From an uncultured Prevotella sp. (GTDB lineage Bacteria; Bacteroidota; Bacteroidia; Bacteroidales; Bacteroidaceae): 62,240 nucleotides of DNA. The notes under the pieces are model-generated. The model did not search any database. It was given only the letters and a program-made list of their open reading frames with translations, and was not told the DNA's origin. A program made the position numbers and the translations under genes. The stretch is taken from contig ONYL01000018.1 in assembly GCA_900322035.1 (NCBI GenBank), positions 1 to 62,240 on the forward strand. Direction: 5' to 3'. Below, one piece after another: positions 9,238-19,205 of this stretch. Numbering within the stretch: position 1 is the stretch's first letter; every line of letters begins with the position of its first letter.

Positions 9238-10614
9238 ATGAGAAACCGCTTCATATACATAGGGTGCCTGCTGGCATGTTCGGTAATGTTGGCTTCCTGC
9301 TTAGGCAAAGACGATGACGAAGTAACCTACTACGACGATACCGCCATCACAGCTTTCTCGCTCGGCACGCTCAAATACAACAAGCGTGTCAACGCAGACA
9401 GTGTGGCCAACACTACGCTCGACTGCAGTGGCTACAAGTTCTACATCGACCAGCAGAAACGCATCATCTACAATCCCGACTCCCTGCCTGTGGGCGTGGA
9501 CGTGTCAAAGACCGTGGCCTCTGTATCGGTCAAGAACTCGGCCTCCGTTGTACTGAAAGACAACGACAGCGACTCGCTCTCCTACTGGGCGAGCTCCGAC
9601 AGCATTGACTTTACCCAGCCACGCATCTTACGCGTTTACAACCACAATGGTGAATACCGCGAATACACCGTATCGGTGAATGTCCACAAGCAATACGGCG
9701 ACACGCTGGCCTGGAGCAACGTGGGGATGCCCGACGGACTGACAGCCTCCAGCGGACTGCGCATCTATGCCGCATCCGATCGCATCTTCCTGCTCACCAA
9801 CAAAGGCGGCTTCACCGCCCCGCGCCCCGCTGCGGCCAACTGGTCGAAGATGTCACAACCCTTTGACGCTATGGCCTATGCCAACGCTGCCGTGCTGAAC
9901 GACACGCTCTACGTACTCTCCGACGGTAAGCTGCTGCGTACCGCCGACGGTGAGCACTGGACATCGGGCAGCACAAACATCAAGCGGCTTCTCGGCGCGT
10001 CGAAGACGAGACTCTATGCCTTTGACGCCAACGGCATGATCGCATCGAGCACCAAGGGTGTCGACTGGACCGAGGAAAGCCTCAACGAAAGCACCGACTG
10101 GCTGCCCACAAACGATATCAGCCTTTGCGCCCGACCGCTGAAGACCAATGAGGACTCCTACAGGCTGCTGCTCTGCGGCAACCGCACCTATGCTCTTGGC
10201 GACACTACGGCCGTGGTATGGGGCAAGATCGAAGAGCCTTCGACAGCGGAAGCCCAAGGCTGGTCGCTCTTCAAGTGGGACGTCACCAACCCCTACCCGC
10301 TCCCCGCTCAATACAATCTGCAAGTGGTGGCCTACGACGGCATGTTCGTAGCCTTGGGCGGCACGGGCACCATGATGATCAACAGCACGAGCGGGAGCGC
10401 AAAAAGCTTCTACCGCTCCGCCGACAACGGCATCACATGGCAAAGAGACACGACAATGGCTTTGCCCAGTGGCTTCGCAGCCTTCGACAACTTCGCCCTT
10501 ACGGCCGACAAGGACAACTATCTCTGGATAGCCGATGCCACAACAGGCATCGTGTGGCGCGGCCGCATCAACCGCCTGGGGTGGACCGAAGATCAGAAGG
10601 CTTTCACAGAATAA
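9238..10614 (+). CDS. DUF6242-like lipoprotein with Asp-box propeller repeats
   Basis: A 458-aa predicted lipoprotein. The N-terminus has a type II signal peptide ending in the lipobox LASC, with the lipidated Cys21 followed by LGKDDDE, whose acidic residues suggest surface export in Bacteroidetes. Residues about 30-160 resemble an Ig-like/DUF6242 N-terminal domain. The rest has Asp-box-like turns (TADGEHWTSG, STKGVDWTEES, SADNGITWQRD), indicating a beta-propeller. The function is unknown. It stands first in the run leading to uppS and bamA and may be co-transcribed, but a role in outer-membrane assembly is only inference. Confidence 0.75.
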   Translation: MRNRFIYIGCLLACSVMLASCLGKDDDEVTYYDDTAITAFSLGTLKYNKRVNADSVANTTLDCSGYKFYIDQQKRIIYNPDSLPVGVDVSKTVASVSVKNSASVVLKDNDSDSLSYWASSDSIDFTQPRILRVYNHNGEYREYTVSVNVHKQYGDTLAWSNVGMPDGLTASSGLRIYAASDRIFLLTNKGGFTAPRPAAANWSKMSQPFDAMAYANAAVLNDTLYVLSDGKLLRTADGEHWTSGSTNIKRLLGASKTRLYAFDANGMIASSTKGVDWTEESLNESTDWLPTNDISLCARPLKTNEDSYRLLLCGNRTYALGDTTAVVWGKIEEPSTAEAQGWSLFKWDVTNPYPLPAQYNLQVVAYDGMFVALGGTGTMMINSTSGSAKSFYRSADNGITWQRDTTMALPSGFAAFDNFALTADKDNYLWIADATTGIVWRGRINRLGWTEDQKAFTE

Positions 10615-10692
10615 GGGGAGATCCCGCCTTCCCAAAAAGATCAAATCATGAACGGCCTGGCCTTCCCTACACATCATAAACAAGGAAAAGAC

Positions 10693-11382
10693 ATGATGAG
10701 ACGACTGCTTATCCCGATGCTGATCGTGATGCTCACTGCCACCAAGGCCGGTGCGCAGGAAGATCCCATATACCGCATGGAGATGGGCGTGGAAGCCGGA
10801 GCCACAGGATACTTGGGCGACTTCAACGGAAATCTGACCAAAGATCTGCAGGGTGCCGCAGGTATCGTAGTGCGCAGACTCTTCAATCCCTACATCGGAC
10901 TGAACCTCTCGGGATTCTACGGCAAGCTGAAAGGCTCATCGGCAGATGTCGAAACCTATTATCCCGACTACCGGCAGTCGGCGTATGAGTTCAGTAACAC
11001 CTTGGTCGACGTGAGCCTGACCTTCGAATACAACTTCTGGCCCTACGGCACAGGCCGCGACTATCGCGGTGCGAAAAGGCTGACCCCCTACGTATTCGGC
11101 GGCATTGGAGCGACAAGCGTGAGCGGCGGCACTAAAAATGTCTTCACGGCCAACATCCCCTTGGGCATCGGCGTGAAATACAAGATCAGCCCCCGCATGA
11201 ATCTCGGACTGAGCTGGGCCATGCACTTCTCGCTCAACGATGAACTCGACGGTGTGAAAGACCCCGCCTACGTGAAGAGCTCGGGCGCTTTCAAAAACAC
11301 CGACGACTACTCGGCCCTGATGGTGAGCCTCACCTACAGTTTCTCGGCAAAGTGCGCCACATGCAATAAAGACAACTATTAG
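10693..11382 (+). CDS. DUF6089-type outer-membrane beta-barrel protein
   Basis: A 229-aa protein beginning [15 protein letters not shown] with a signal peptide cleaved near AGAQ. The start at 10693 is favoured because AAGGAAAAG lies just upstream; an open frame 15 codons longer exists. The mature part alternates short beta-strands and ends in an aromatic-rich strand ([13 protein letters not shown]), typical of small 8-strand barrels. Genes of this type commonly precede uppS and bamA in Bacteroidetes. The exact function is unknown. Confidence 0.75.
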   Translation: MMRRLLIPMLIVMLTATKAGAQEDPIYRMEMGVEAGATGYLGDFNGNLTKDLQGAAGIVVRRLFNPYIGLNLSGFYGKLKGSSADVETYYPDYRQSAYEFSNTLVDVSLTFEYNFWPYGTGRDYRGAKRLTPYVFGGIGATSVSGGTKNVFTANIPLGIGVKYKISPRMNLGLSWAMHFSLNDELDGVKDPAYVKSSGAFKNTDDYSALMVSLTYSFSAKCATCNKDNY

Positions 11383-11398
11383 AGATACAAGAATATTT

Positions 11399-12154
11399 AT
11401 GGCAGAACTTGACATGACCCGCATACCCCGCCATATTGCCATCATCATGGACGGCAACGGGCGCTGGGCAACGGAGCGCGGCAAAGACCGGAGCTTCGGC
11501 CATCAGGAAGGCGTGGAGGCCGTAAAACGCATCACCAAGGAGTGTACGCGCTTAGGCGTGAAGTATCTCACGCTCTACACCTTCTCCACTGAAAACTGGA
11601 ACCGCCCAGCCACAGAAATCAACGCCCTCATGGGACTGGTGCTCACAGCACTGGAGGACGAGATCTTCATGAAGAACAACGTGCGCTTCAGGGTCATCGG
11701 CGACAGAAAGCGACTGCCTGAGAACGTGCAGCAGAAACTGGTCGAAACAGAAGCCCATACCGCCAACAACAGCAGCATGACCATGGTGGTGGCGCTGAGC
11801 TATTCCTCGCGCTGGGAAATCATCGAGGCTATGCGACGCACGGCTGCCGACGCACTGCGCCAGAAGCCCGACTTCGAGACCGCCGACATCGACAAGCTCT
11901 TCACCGAGGAAGCCTTCGCCCGCAATTTGGAGACCGCCTTCATGCCCGACCCCGACCTGCTCATACGCACCGGAGGAGAAGTGAGACTCAGCAACTACTT
12001 GCTCTGGCAGGCAGCCTACACCGAACTGTATTTCTGCGACACTTATTGGCCCGACTTCGACGCCGATGCGCTCCATAAGGCCATCATCAGCTATCAGAGC
12101 CGGCAACGCCGCTTCGGAAAGACCGAGGCTCAAATAGAAAAAGAAACTATCTGA
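11399..12154 (+). CDS. uppS: Undecaprenyl (isoprenyl) diphosphate synthase
   Basis: Cis-prenyltransferase that extends farnesyl diphosphate with isopentenyl diphosphate to make the C55 lipid carrier for peptidoglycan and surface glycans. The 251-aa protein has catalytic Asp18 in [19 protein letters not shown] near residue 62 and the C-terminal block beginning [19 protein letters not shown]. The stop is followed after one base by the bamA start, so translation is probably coupled. Confidence 0.96.
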   Translation: MAELDMTRIPRHIAIIMDGNGRWATERGKDRSFGHQEGVEAVKRITKECTRLGVKYLTLYTFSTENWNRPATEINALMGLVLTALEDEIFMKNNVRFRVIGDRKRLPENVQQKLVETEAHTANNSSMTMVVALSYSSRWEIIEAMRRTAADALRQKPDFETADIDKLFTEEAFARNLETAFMPDPDLLIRTGGEVRLSNYLLWQAAYTELYFCDTYWPDFDADALHKAIISYQSRQRRFGKTEAQIEKETI

Positions 12155-12155
12155 T

Positions 12156-14780
12156 ATGCACTATAACAAGAAGAAAGTTTTAGCAGCTGCAATCGCCATG
12201 GCCTGCTCACTGGCCATGCAGGCCCAAAACGCCCTGGTCCACCCTGACATCACCTATGCCGGAACTCCAAGAAGAGTCATTATCGGCGGGTTCAACGTCA
12301 GTGGGGTCGAGGGGTATGAGGACTATGCCCTTACAGGCATTTCCGGACTCAGCGTGGGACAGCAGATTTCGCTCCCAGGCACAGAAATCACCAATGCTGT
12401 GAAGAGATACTGGAGACACGGACTCTTCTCCGGCGTGAAAATATCCGCCGACAGTATCGTGGGCGACAAAGTGTGGCTGCACATCTCGCTCAAAGTGAGG
12501 CCACGCGTGTCCAAAATCAACTATATGGGGGTGAAGAAGAGCGAAAAGACCGACTTGGAAAACAAGCTCGGACTGCTCAACGGCAGCCAGCTCACTCCCA
12601 ACATGCTCGACCGCGCCAAGCTGCTGGCAAAGAAATATTTCGACGACAAAGGATTCAAGGATGCCGTCATCGACATTGAGCAGCGGCCCGACGTGGCTGA
12701 GAAAAACCAGGTGATCCTCGACGTCATCATCGACAAAAAAGAGAAAAAGAAGGTGCGTCACATCATCATCGATGGCAACAAACACTTGAAGAACTCGCGC
12801 ATAAAGGGCGGACTGTTCACCAAGGGCGCTTTTGCCAAAACCCACGAGGCCGGCAAGCTCTCCACCTTCCTCAAGTCGAAAAAATATACTCCCGAACGCT
12901 GGGAGAAAGACAAGAAAAATCTGATTGACAAATACAACGAACTGGGTTATCGCGACGCCGAGATCCTGAAGGACAGCGTATGGGACAATGATCCCAAACA
13001 TGTCAATATCTACGTGAAGGTGAACGAAGGACAGCGATACTATCTGCGCAATATCACGTGGGTGGGCAACACCGTCTACACTTCCGACTATCTGTCGGCC
13101 GTATTGGGCATGAAGAAAGGCGACGTCTACAATCAGAAACTGCTCAACAAGCGGCTCCTGGAAGACGAAGACGCCGTGGGCAACCTCTACTACAACAACG
13201 GCTACGTCTTCTCAAGCATCCAGCCCACTGAGGTGAACATTGTAGGCGACTCCATCGACCTGGAAATGCAAATCACCGAAGGCACGCAGGCACATCTGAG
13301 CCACGTGCGCATCAACGGCAACGACCGTCTATACGAGAACGTCGTGCGGCGCGAGTTGCGCACCAAGCCCGGTGACCTGTTCTCTAAAGAGGCCATCATG
13401 CGCTCTATGCGTGAGATTGCGTCCATGGGACACTTCGATCCGGAAAAGGTAGATCCCAAAATCGAACCCGACTATGAGAACGGAACGGTTGACGTCAACT
13501 GGAACTTGACGCAGAAGAGCAACGACCAGATCGAACTCTCACTCGGATGGGGACAAACCGGTATCATCGGAAAGGTGGGACTCACGCTCAACAACTTCTC
13601 CATCCGCAACCTGTTCAACAAGAACAAGGAGCACCGCGGCATCCTGCCCGTGGGCGACGGAGAGGTGCTGAAGCTCGGCTTCCAGACCAACGCCAGCTAC
13701 TACAACAGCCTCAACTTCAGCTACTCCACCAACTGGTTTGGCGGAAAGCGGCCCAACCAGTTCACCTTCGGCTTCTACTTCAGCAAGCAGAGCGACGTCT
13801 CCGATACCTACTACAGCAACGGATACCTCTACAATTATTATAATTACATCAGCGGAATGAGCAACTATAATTATAATAATTACGAAAACTTCTACGACCC
13901 CGACACGTGGATCAAGATGATAGGAGCCTCCATCGGCTGGGGCAAGCGTCTGCGCTGGCCCGACGACTACTTCACGCTGTCGGCCTCGCTCTCCTATACA
14001 CGCTACATGATGAAGAACTGGCGCTACTTCCTGATGACCAACGGTAACGCCAACAACATCAACCTCAGCCTCTCGCTCAACCGCACGTCAACCGACAACC
14101 AGATCTTCCCCCGCCGTGGCTCGGAGTTTGAAGCCAGTGTCACCCTCACTCCGCCTTGGAGCGCATGGGACAACAAGGACTACAAGAACTTGGCCAACGA
14201 CCGCAACTCGTCAACTTATCTTGCCGAGCAGCAGGAGAAGTACCGCTGGGTGGAATACCACAAATGGAAGTTCAAGGCCCGCACGTTTACCGCTCTCTCC
14301 AGCGCACAAAAGAGTTTCGTGCTGATGACGCGCGTAGAGTTCGGATTGTTGGGCAGCTACAACAAGTATAAGAAGAGTCCGTTTGAGACCTACTATATGG
14401 GTGGTGACGGCATGTCGGGCTATTCAACGGGCTACGCAGAAGAAACCATCGGATTGCGTGGTTATGAGAACGGATCGCTCACTCCCTACTACTATGAGGG
14501 CTATGCCTACGACCGTCTGACTCTGGAACTCCGCTACCCGCTGATGCTGGGCAACACCACCATCTACGCATTAGGATTCCTCGAAGGTGGTAACGCCTGG
14601 CACGACACCAAGGACTTCAATCCCTTCAGCATGCGCCGCTCGGCCGGTCTGGGTGTGAGAATCATGCTGCCTATGGTGGGACTGATGGGTATCGACTGGG
14701 GCTACGGCTTCGACAAGATGATCTTTGGCTCCAACGAGGGTGGAAGCCACTTCCACTTCATCCTTGGACAGGAGTTCTAA
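12156..14780 (+). CDS. bamA: Outer-membrane assembly factor BamA
   Basis: Central subunit of the BAM complex that folds beta-barrels into the outer membrane. The 874-aa protein has a signal peptide (to about MQAQ), an N-terminal half of POTRA repeats (about residues 35-420) and a C-terminal Omp85 barrel ending in Phe (GQEF). The barrel contains a YNYYNYISGMSNYNYNNYEN stretch, an unusually tyrosine/asparagine-rich loop near residue 560 that is probably exposed. It is downstream of uppS and followed by three periplasmic chaperone genes. Confidence 0.95.
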   Translation: MHYNKKKVLAAAIAMACSLAMQAQNALVHPDITYAGTPRRVIIGGFNVSGVEGYEDYALTGISGLSVGQQISLPGTEITNAVKRYWRHGLFSGVKISADSIVGDKVWLHISLKVRPRVSKINYMGVKKSEKTDLENKLGLLNGSQLTPNMLDRAKLLAKKYFDDKGFKDAVIDIEQRPDVAEKNQVILDVIIDKKEKKKVRHIIIDGNKHLKNSRIKGGLFTKGAFAKTHEAGKLSTFLKSKKYTPERWEKDKKNLIDKYNELGYRDAEILKDSVWDNDPKHVNIYVKVNEGQRYYLRNITWVGNTVYTSDYLSAVLGMKKGDVYNQKLLNKRLLEDEDAVGNLYYNNGYVFSSIQPTEVNIVGDSIDLEMQITEGTQAHLSHVRINGNDRLYENVVRRELRTKPGDLFSKEAIMRSMREIASMGHFDPEKVDPKIEPDYENGTVDVNWNLTQKSNDQIELSLGWGQTGIIGKVGLTLNNFSIRNLFNKNKEHRGILPVGDGEVLKLGFQTNASYYNSLNFSYSTNWFGGKRPNQFTFGFYFSKQSDVSDTYYSNGYLYNYYNYISGMSNYNYNNYENFYDPDTWIKMIGASIGWGKRLRWPDDYFTLSASLSYTRYMMKNWRYFLMTNGNANNINLSLSLNRTSTDNQIFPRRGSEFEASVTLTPPWSAWDNKDYKNLANDRNSSTYLAEQQEKYRWVEYHKWKFKARTFTALSSAQKSFVLMTRVEFGLLGSYNKYKKSPFETYYMGGDGMSGYSTGYAEETIGLRGYENGSLTPYYYEGYAYDRLTLELRYPLMLGNTTIYALGFLEGGNAWHDTKDFNPFSMRRSAGLGVRIMLPMVGLMGIDWGYGFDKMIFGSNEGGSHFHFILGQEF

Positions 14781-14849
14781 TCCACAGCGACGTAACATTC
14801 CACCAGGCTTGAACGTCTAATATTAAAGAAAGAGGAAAGAAACAAATCT

Positions 14850-15365
14850 ATGAGAAAATTCATCTTAATGGCTGTGATGCTTATAGCGTCAATGTCGATG
14901 TCTGCACAGAAATACGCACTTGTCGACATGGAATATATTCTCGGCCACATCCCCGCCTACGAGCGCGCCAATGAGCAGCTCAACCAGGTGTCGAAGAAAT
15001 GGCAGGCAGAAGTGGAGGCCCTCAACACGGAAGCTTCCACCATGTATAAGAACTACCAGAACGAAGTGGTCTTCCTCTCGCAAGAGCAGAAGAAAGCCAA
15101 GCAGGAGGAAATCATGAAGAAAGAGAAAGAAGCCTCTGATCTCAAGCGAAAGTACTTCGGTCCGGAAGGAGAGCTTTTCAAGAAGCGCGAGAGCCTGATG
15201 TCGCCCATTCAGGACGAGATCTACAATGCAGTGAAGGAAATCTCCGAACTGCGCGGCTACAGCATGGTGCTCGACCGTGCGGCCAACGCCGGCATTGTGT
15301 TCGCCTCGCCAAAAGTAGACATCAGCAATGAAGTGCTGGAGAAATTAGGCTACAGCATCAATTGA
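14850..15365 (+). CDS. OmpH/Skp family periplasmic chaperone, paralogue 1
   Basis: A 171-aa exported protein with a signal peptide cleaved after SMSAQ. The mature N-terminus KYALVDMEYILGHIPAY is the typical OmpH/Skp strand. A lysine- and glutamate-rich coiled coil (about residues 40-120) forms the grasping arms, and the C-terminal strand (GYSMVLDRAANAGIVFAS) closes the body. Skp-type trimers hold unfolded outer-membrane proteins on their way to BAM. It is the first of three paralogues directly after bamA. Confidence 0.9.
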   Translation: MRKFILMAVMLIASMSMSAQKYALVDMEYILGHIPAYERANEQLNQVSKKWQAEVEALNTEASTMYKNYQNEVVFLSQEQKKAKQEEIMKKEKEASDLKRKYFGPEGELFKKRESLMSPIQDEIYNAVKEISELRGYSMVLDRAANAGIVFASPKVDISNEVLEKLGYSIN

Positions 15366-15419
15366 AAGAAAAATGGTATGTAAATAAACCACAATAAAAA
15401 TAATAACACTCAAAGAAAA

Positions 15420-15923
15420 ATGAAAAAACTTGTTTTGATGTTGATGATGTTTGCCCCTTTGGCAACATTCGCTCAGCAGAAGTTCGGACACCTCAATGTC
15501 CAGGAAGTAGTTCAGTCACTGCCTGAATTCATCAAGGCCCAGGGCGAAGTAGAGTCGCAAGCCAAAATTTACGACAGCGAGCTCAAGCAAATGGCTGACG
15601 AACTGCAGCGCAAGAGCGACGAGTACCAAAAGGCTGCATCCACAATGCCTGAAGCTAAAAAGAAGGAAACCGAGACCGAACTGCAGACCCTCTATCAGAA
15701 GTATCAGCAGGCCCAGCAGGACGACGCCGCCGCCATGCAGAAACTTCAGCAGGAAAAGCTCGCCCCGATCCAGACCAAACTCCAGAACGCCATCAAGAAT
15801 GTTGGCGACCGTGGCAAATATGTCTACATCATGGATATCGGTGCCGGTATTCCTTACGTCAGCACAACACTCAGCACCGACGTTACTGCCGAGGTGAAGG
15901 CTGAGATAGCTAAGTTGAAATAA
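15420..15923 (+). CDS. OmpH/Skp family periplasmic chaperone, paralogue 2
   Basis: A 167-aa exported protein; the signal peptide ends at TFAQQ and is followed by KFGHLNVQEVVQSLPEF, the OmpH motif. The coiled coil is very rich in glutamine (YQKYQQAQQDDAAAMQKLQQ region). The C-terminal strand reads GKYVYIMDIGAGIPYVS. The first two paralogues are separated by only 54 bp. A terminator-like hairpin follows at 15953. Confidence 0.9.
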   Translation: MKKLVLMLMMFAPLATFAQQKFGHLNVQEVVQSLPEFIKAQGEVESQAKIYDSELKQMADELQRKSDEYQKAASTMPEAKKKETETELQTLYQKYQQAQQDDAAAMQKLQQEKLAPIQTKLQNAIKNVGDRGKYVYIMDIGAGIPYVSTTLSTDVTAEVKAEIAKLK

Positions 15924-15952
15924 CATTGCGCCTCATTAAGCGCTAAGCAGAC

Positions 15953-15986
15953 ACCACAGGCGTTTTATCGACGTCTGTGGTTTTTT
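15953..15986 (+). terminator. Terminator or attenuator between OmpH paralogues 2 and 3
   Basis: CCACAGGCGT and ACGTCTGTGG arms (one G-T pair) around a 7-nt loop are followed by TTTTTTC. The third paralogue begins only 11 bp later, so the hairpin probably lowers, and does not abolish, transcription into ompH-3 and murI. Confidence 0.75.
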
Positions 15987-15996
15987 CTTTAGGACA

Positions 15997-16530
15997 ATGA
16001 AAAAATACATCTACATCTTCATGCTCACGCTCCTGCCCCTCGCTGCCACAGCCCAGGAGCATGTATCAACAGCTCCCGTGGTCCACAAGATCAGCTTCGG
16101 CTACTTCAGCTACAGCGAGGTGCTCCACTCCATGAGCGACTACACCCTCGCGATGCGGCAGCTCGACAAACTCCGTTCGCAGTATGATGCCGAGCAGAAG
16201 CGGTCGGAAGACGAATTCAACCAAAAATACGAAGAGTTTCTCGACGGACAGGCCACTTTCGCTCCCAGCATCCGCAACAAGCGCCAGGCCGAGCTGGAGG
16301 AACTCATGCAGAAAGCCACAGACTTCAAGCAACAGGCCGAGCGCCTGCTGCAACAGGCCGAGAAGGATGCCATGGCACCATTGCGCCAGCGCATCCTCAA
16401 TGCCGCCCAGACTCTCGGCAATGAGAACGGATACGATTTTATCCTCAATACCGACAACGATGCCCTGCCCTTTGTATCCCACGCAACGGGCGAGGACATC
16501 ACGGCCAAAATGCAAAGCATCCTTAAATAG
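15997..16530 (+). CDS. OmpH/Skp family periplasmic chaperone, paralogue 3
   Basis: A 177-aa exported protein with signal peptide MKKYIYIFMLTLLPLAATAQ. The mature part starts with KISFGYFSYSEVLHSMSDY and has an Arg/Glu/Gln-rich coiled coil at about residues 55-125, then NGYDFILNTDNDALPFVS as the closing strand. It is more divergent than the other two. It follows a strong hairpin and lies 9 bp before murI, so it may be expressed less or differently from the first two. Confidence 0.85.
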   Translation: MKKYIYIFMLTLLPLAATAQEHVSTAPVVHKISFGYFSYSEVLHSMSDYTLAMRQLDKLRSQYDAEQKRSEDEFNQKYEEFLDGQATFAPSIRNKRQAELEELMQKATDFKQQAERLLQQAEKDAMAPLRQRILNAAQTLGNENGYDFILNTDNDALPFVSHATGEDITAKMQSILK

Positions 16531-16539
16531 ACTCTGCCC

Positions 16540-17376
16540 ATGAATTTTCCACAGACTCCAGGACCGATTGGCATCTTTGATTCCGGATACGGTGGACTCA
16601 CCATTCTCCACGGCATTCGCCAGCTGCTGCCTCAATACGACTACATTTTCTTGGGCGACAACGCACGTGCTCCCTACGGCCCGCGATCGTTCGACGTGGT
16701 CTATCAGTTCACGCGCCAGGCCGTGGTGAAGCTCTTCGAACTGGGCTGCCACCTCGTAATCATCGGCTGCAACACGGCCTCAGCCAAGGCCCTGCGCAGC
16801 ATACAGCAGCACGACTTGCCTCAGCTCGACCCCAAGCGCCGCGTGTTGGGCGTCATCCGACCCACCGCGGAGGTGATAGGAAAGATCACCCGCAACAACC
16901 ATGTGGGCATCGTGGCCACGGAAGGCACCATTCGCAGTCACAGCTACGACATGGAAATAGCCAAGCTCTGGCCCAACATTAAGGTCTCTGGCCAGGCCTG
17001 TCCCTTCTGGGTACCGCTGATAGAATACAATGAGGCCGACTCGCCCGGTGCCGACTACTTCGTAAAGAAGCGCCTCGACCAACTCATGCAGAAAGATCCC
17101 CTCATCGACACGCTCATCCTCGGCTGCACCCACTACCCTATCCTGCTGCCCAAAATCGTAAAATACGTCAGCCCCGAGGTGCGCATCGTGCCGCAGGGAG
17201 AATATGTAGCTTCGAGTCTGAAAGACTATCTGCGCCGCCATCCCGAGATGGAGGCCCGCTGCACAAAGGGCGGCCATGTGGACTACTACACCACAGAAAA
17301 TCCCCAACGCTTCAAAGAGGGCGCCCGCATCTTCATCAGCGACGAAGTAAACGTCAACCACTTAGATTTAGAATAA
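16540..17376 (+). CDS. murI: Glutamate racemase
   Basis: Makes D-glutamate for peptidoglycan. The 278-aa protein has the Asp/Ser motif IGIFDSGYGGL and the two catalytic cysteines, Cys77 in IGCNTASA and Cys196 in LGCTHYP. It lies in the same plus-strand run as bamA and the ompH genes. A GC-rich hairpin (GAGCC...GGCTC, 17384-17415) follows but has no T-run. Confidence 0.95.
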   Translation: MNFPQTPGPIGIFDSGYGGLTILHGIRQLLPQYDYIFLGDNARAPYGPRSFDVVYQFTRQAVVKLFELGCHLVIIGCNTASAKALRSIQQHDLPQLDPKRRVLGVIRPTAEVIGKITRNNHVGIVATEGTIRSHSYDMEIAKLWPNIKVSGQACPFWVPLIEYNEADSPGADYFVKKRLDQLMQKDPLIDTLILGCTHYPILLPKIVKYVSPEVRIVPQGEYVASSLKDYLRRHPEMEARCTKGGHVDYYTTENPQRFKEGARIFISDEVNVNHLDLE

Positions 17377-17461
17377 GACCGACGAGCCTTGGGGGGCCTC
17401 CGCGCCCCATGGCTCCCCTCATCGACATAAGCCCCATATCCCCTACAAGCCCATCAAGCCA

Positions 17462-18835
17462 ATGAACCATCTTCAATCAACTCTCGACCTCGGCACCAAG
17501 CCCATAGGCCATCTGCTCTGGAAATATGCCCTGCCCGCCATCGTGGCCATGCTGGCCTCATCGCTCTACAACATGGTCGACTCCATCTTCATCGGGCAAG
17601 GTGTGGGGCCGATAGCCATATCCGGTCTGGCCATCACCTTCCCCTTCATGAACCTCACGGGAGCCTTCGGAGCTGCTATCGGTGTGGGCTCTTCCACTTA
17701 TCTCTCCGTAAAACTCGGACAGAAAGACTATCTCACCGCAGAGAACATCCTCGGCAACACCGTGATGCTCAACATCTACATGGGTGTGGTTCTTTCCGTG
17801 GTCTGCCTGTTGCTGCTCGATCCTATACTCCGCTTTTTCGGTGCCAGCGACGCCACCCTGCCCTATGCCCGCCAATATATGGTGATCATTCTCGCGGGCA
17901 ATGTCGTCACCCACACCTATCTCGGCCTCAACGCTGTGCTGCGCGCCGCCTCCAAACCGCGCCAGGCAATGAACGCCACCATCTTCACGGTGGTGGTCAA
18001 CACGATACTCGACCCCATATTCATCTATCCCTGGGGGCTCGGCCTGGGCATCAGCGGCGCGGCCTATGCTACAATCCTCGCGCAGGTGCTGGCCCTCTGC
18101 TATCAGCTCCGGCTGCTGAGCGACAAGCGAGAGCTCATCCATTTCCGACGCGGCACCTACAGACTCCACTCCCAAATCGTAAAAAGCATCATCAGCATAG
18201 GTATCTCGCCCTTCTCGATGAACGTCTGCTCCTGCATCATCGTCATCTTCATCAACAACCAACTGGTGCACTACGGCGGCGACCTGTCGGTCGGCGCTTA
18301 CGGTATATCCAACAAGATACTTTTCATCTTCGTCATGTTTGTGATAGGACTGAATCAAGGTATGCAGCCTATAGCCGGCTACAACTATGGTGCCCAAAAG
18401 TTCGACCGGCTGATGCGCGTAGTCAAGCTCACCATGCTGAGTGCCACGGCTGTAATGACTGTCGGTTGGTGCCTGGCCATATTCATGCCCCGACTTTGTG
18501 TGCGCCTCTTCACCACCGACGCCACGCTCATCAACCTCTCCGCCAACGCCCTGCGCATCATGTGCTGCATGTTTCCTATCGTGGGCTACCAGATGGTCGT
18601 CACCAACTTCTTCCAATGCATCGGCAAGGTAAAAGTGAGCATTTTCCTCTCACTTTCCCGCCAGCTCATCTTCCTCCTGCCCATGCTTTGGCTGCTGCCC
18701 CATCTGTTTCAGCTCAATGGCGTTTGGTTCTCCATGCCCGCTTCCGACCTTCTCGCCTCCTTGGTCACAGCTTGGATCATGGCCCGCTACATGAGGAAGT
18801 TTATGCGCCAGCAGCAGGAGAAAGAAACCGCCTGA
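17462..18835 (+). CDS. MATE family efflux transporter
   Basis: A 457-aa inner-membrane protein with about 12 hydrophobic segments in two similar halves, the MATE fold. Family landmarks include the N-terminal PAIVAMLASSLYNMVDSIFI segment and GAAYATILAQ near residue 200. Members export cationic drugs or metabolites using Na+ or H+; the substrate here cannot be told. It is 85 bp after murI. Confidence 0.9.
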   Translation: MNHLQSTLDLGTKPIGHLLWKYALPAIVAMLASSLYNMVDSIFIGQGVGPIAISGLAITFPFMNLTGAFGAAIGVGSSTYLSVKLGQKDYLTAENILGNTVMLNIYMGVVLSVVCLLLLDPILRFFGASDATLPYARQYMVIILAGNVVTHTYLGLNAVLRAASKPRQAMNATIFTVVVNTILDPIFIYPWGLGLGISGAAYATILAQVLALCYQLRLLSDKRELIHFRRGTYRLHSQIVKSIISIGISPFSMNVCSCIIVIFINNQLVHYGGDLSVGAYGISNKILFIFVMFVIGLNQGMQPIAGYNYGAQKFDRLMRVVKLTMLSATAVMTVGWCLAIFMPRLCVRLFTTDATLINLSANALRIMCCMFPIVGYQMVVTNFFQCIGKVKVSIFLSLSRQLIFLLPMLWLLPHLFQLNGVWFSMPASDLLASLVTAWIMARYMRKFMRQQQEKETA

Positions 18836-19205
18836 GCTGCCGGACACCCAAACAGACTATACGCACCTACGCAATCTTATGATCTCCACGGGTAAAAAAC
18901 GGCCCGACCACAGACAACCATGATCAACGCAGCCGTCTCCATCAGATTGAAAGCGGATGCGGATGCCGTAGAATACAATCAAGCGAACTGAAATCCCCCC
19001 TATCAAATATGATGGTTTCTTTCTACACGACAAGAAAGAAACATCCTTTATTCGCTTGCAAACAACCCTCTCCAAGGCCAACTTACAGACCAAGAGCAGG
19101 TCATTTTCACAGCAAATACGCGCTATCTTCATAGCGAGAACAGTCTATTGACGCTGTGAGATTGGCCTTTTCACCTTGTAAATATGGTCTATTGACGCCG
19201 GCCCT
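18836..19205. other. Intergenic region with a spaced 12-bp direct repeat
   Basis: No gene is supported. GTCTATTGACGC occurs at 19143-19154 and again at 19187-19198, 44 bp apart, immediately before the repeat cluster at 19206. No terminator with a T-run is visible after the MATE gene. Confidence 0.4.

Noticed and set aside
18857-19132. 91-codon minus-strand frame after the MATE gene
   Set aside because: No promoter, no domain, mixed composition, and it is bordered by repeats; not supported.
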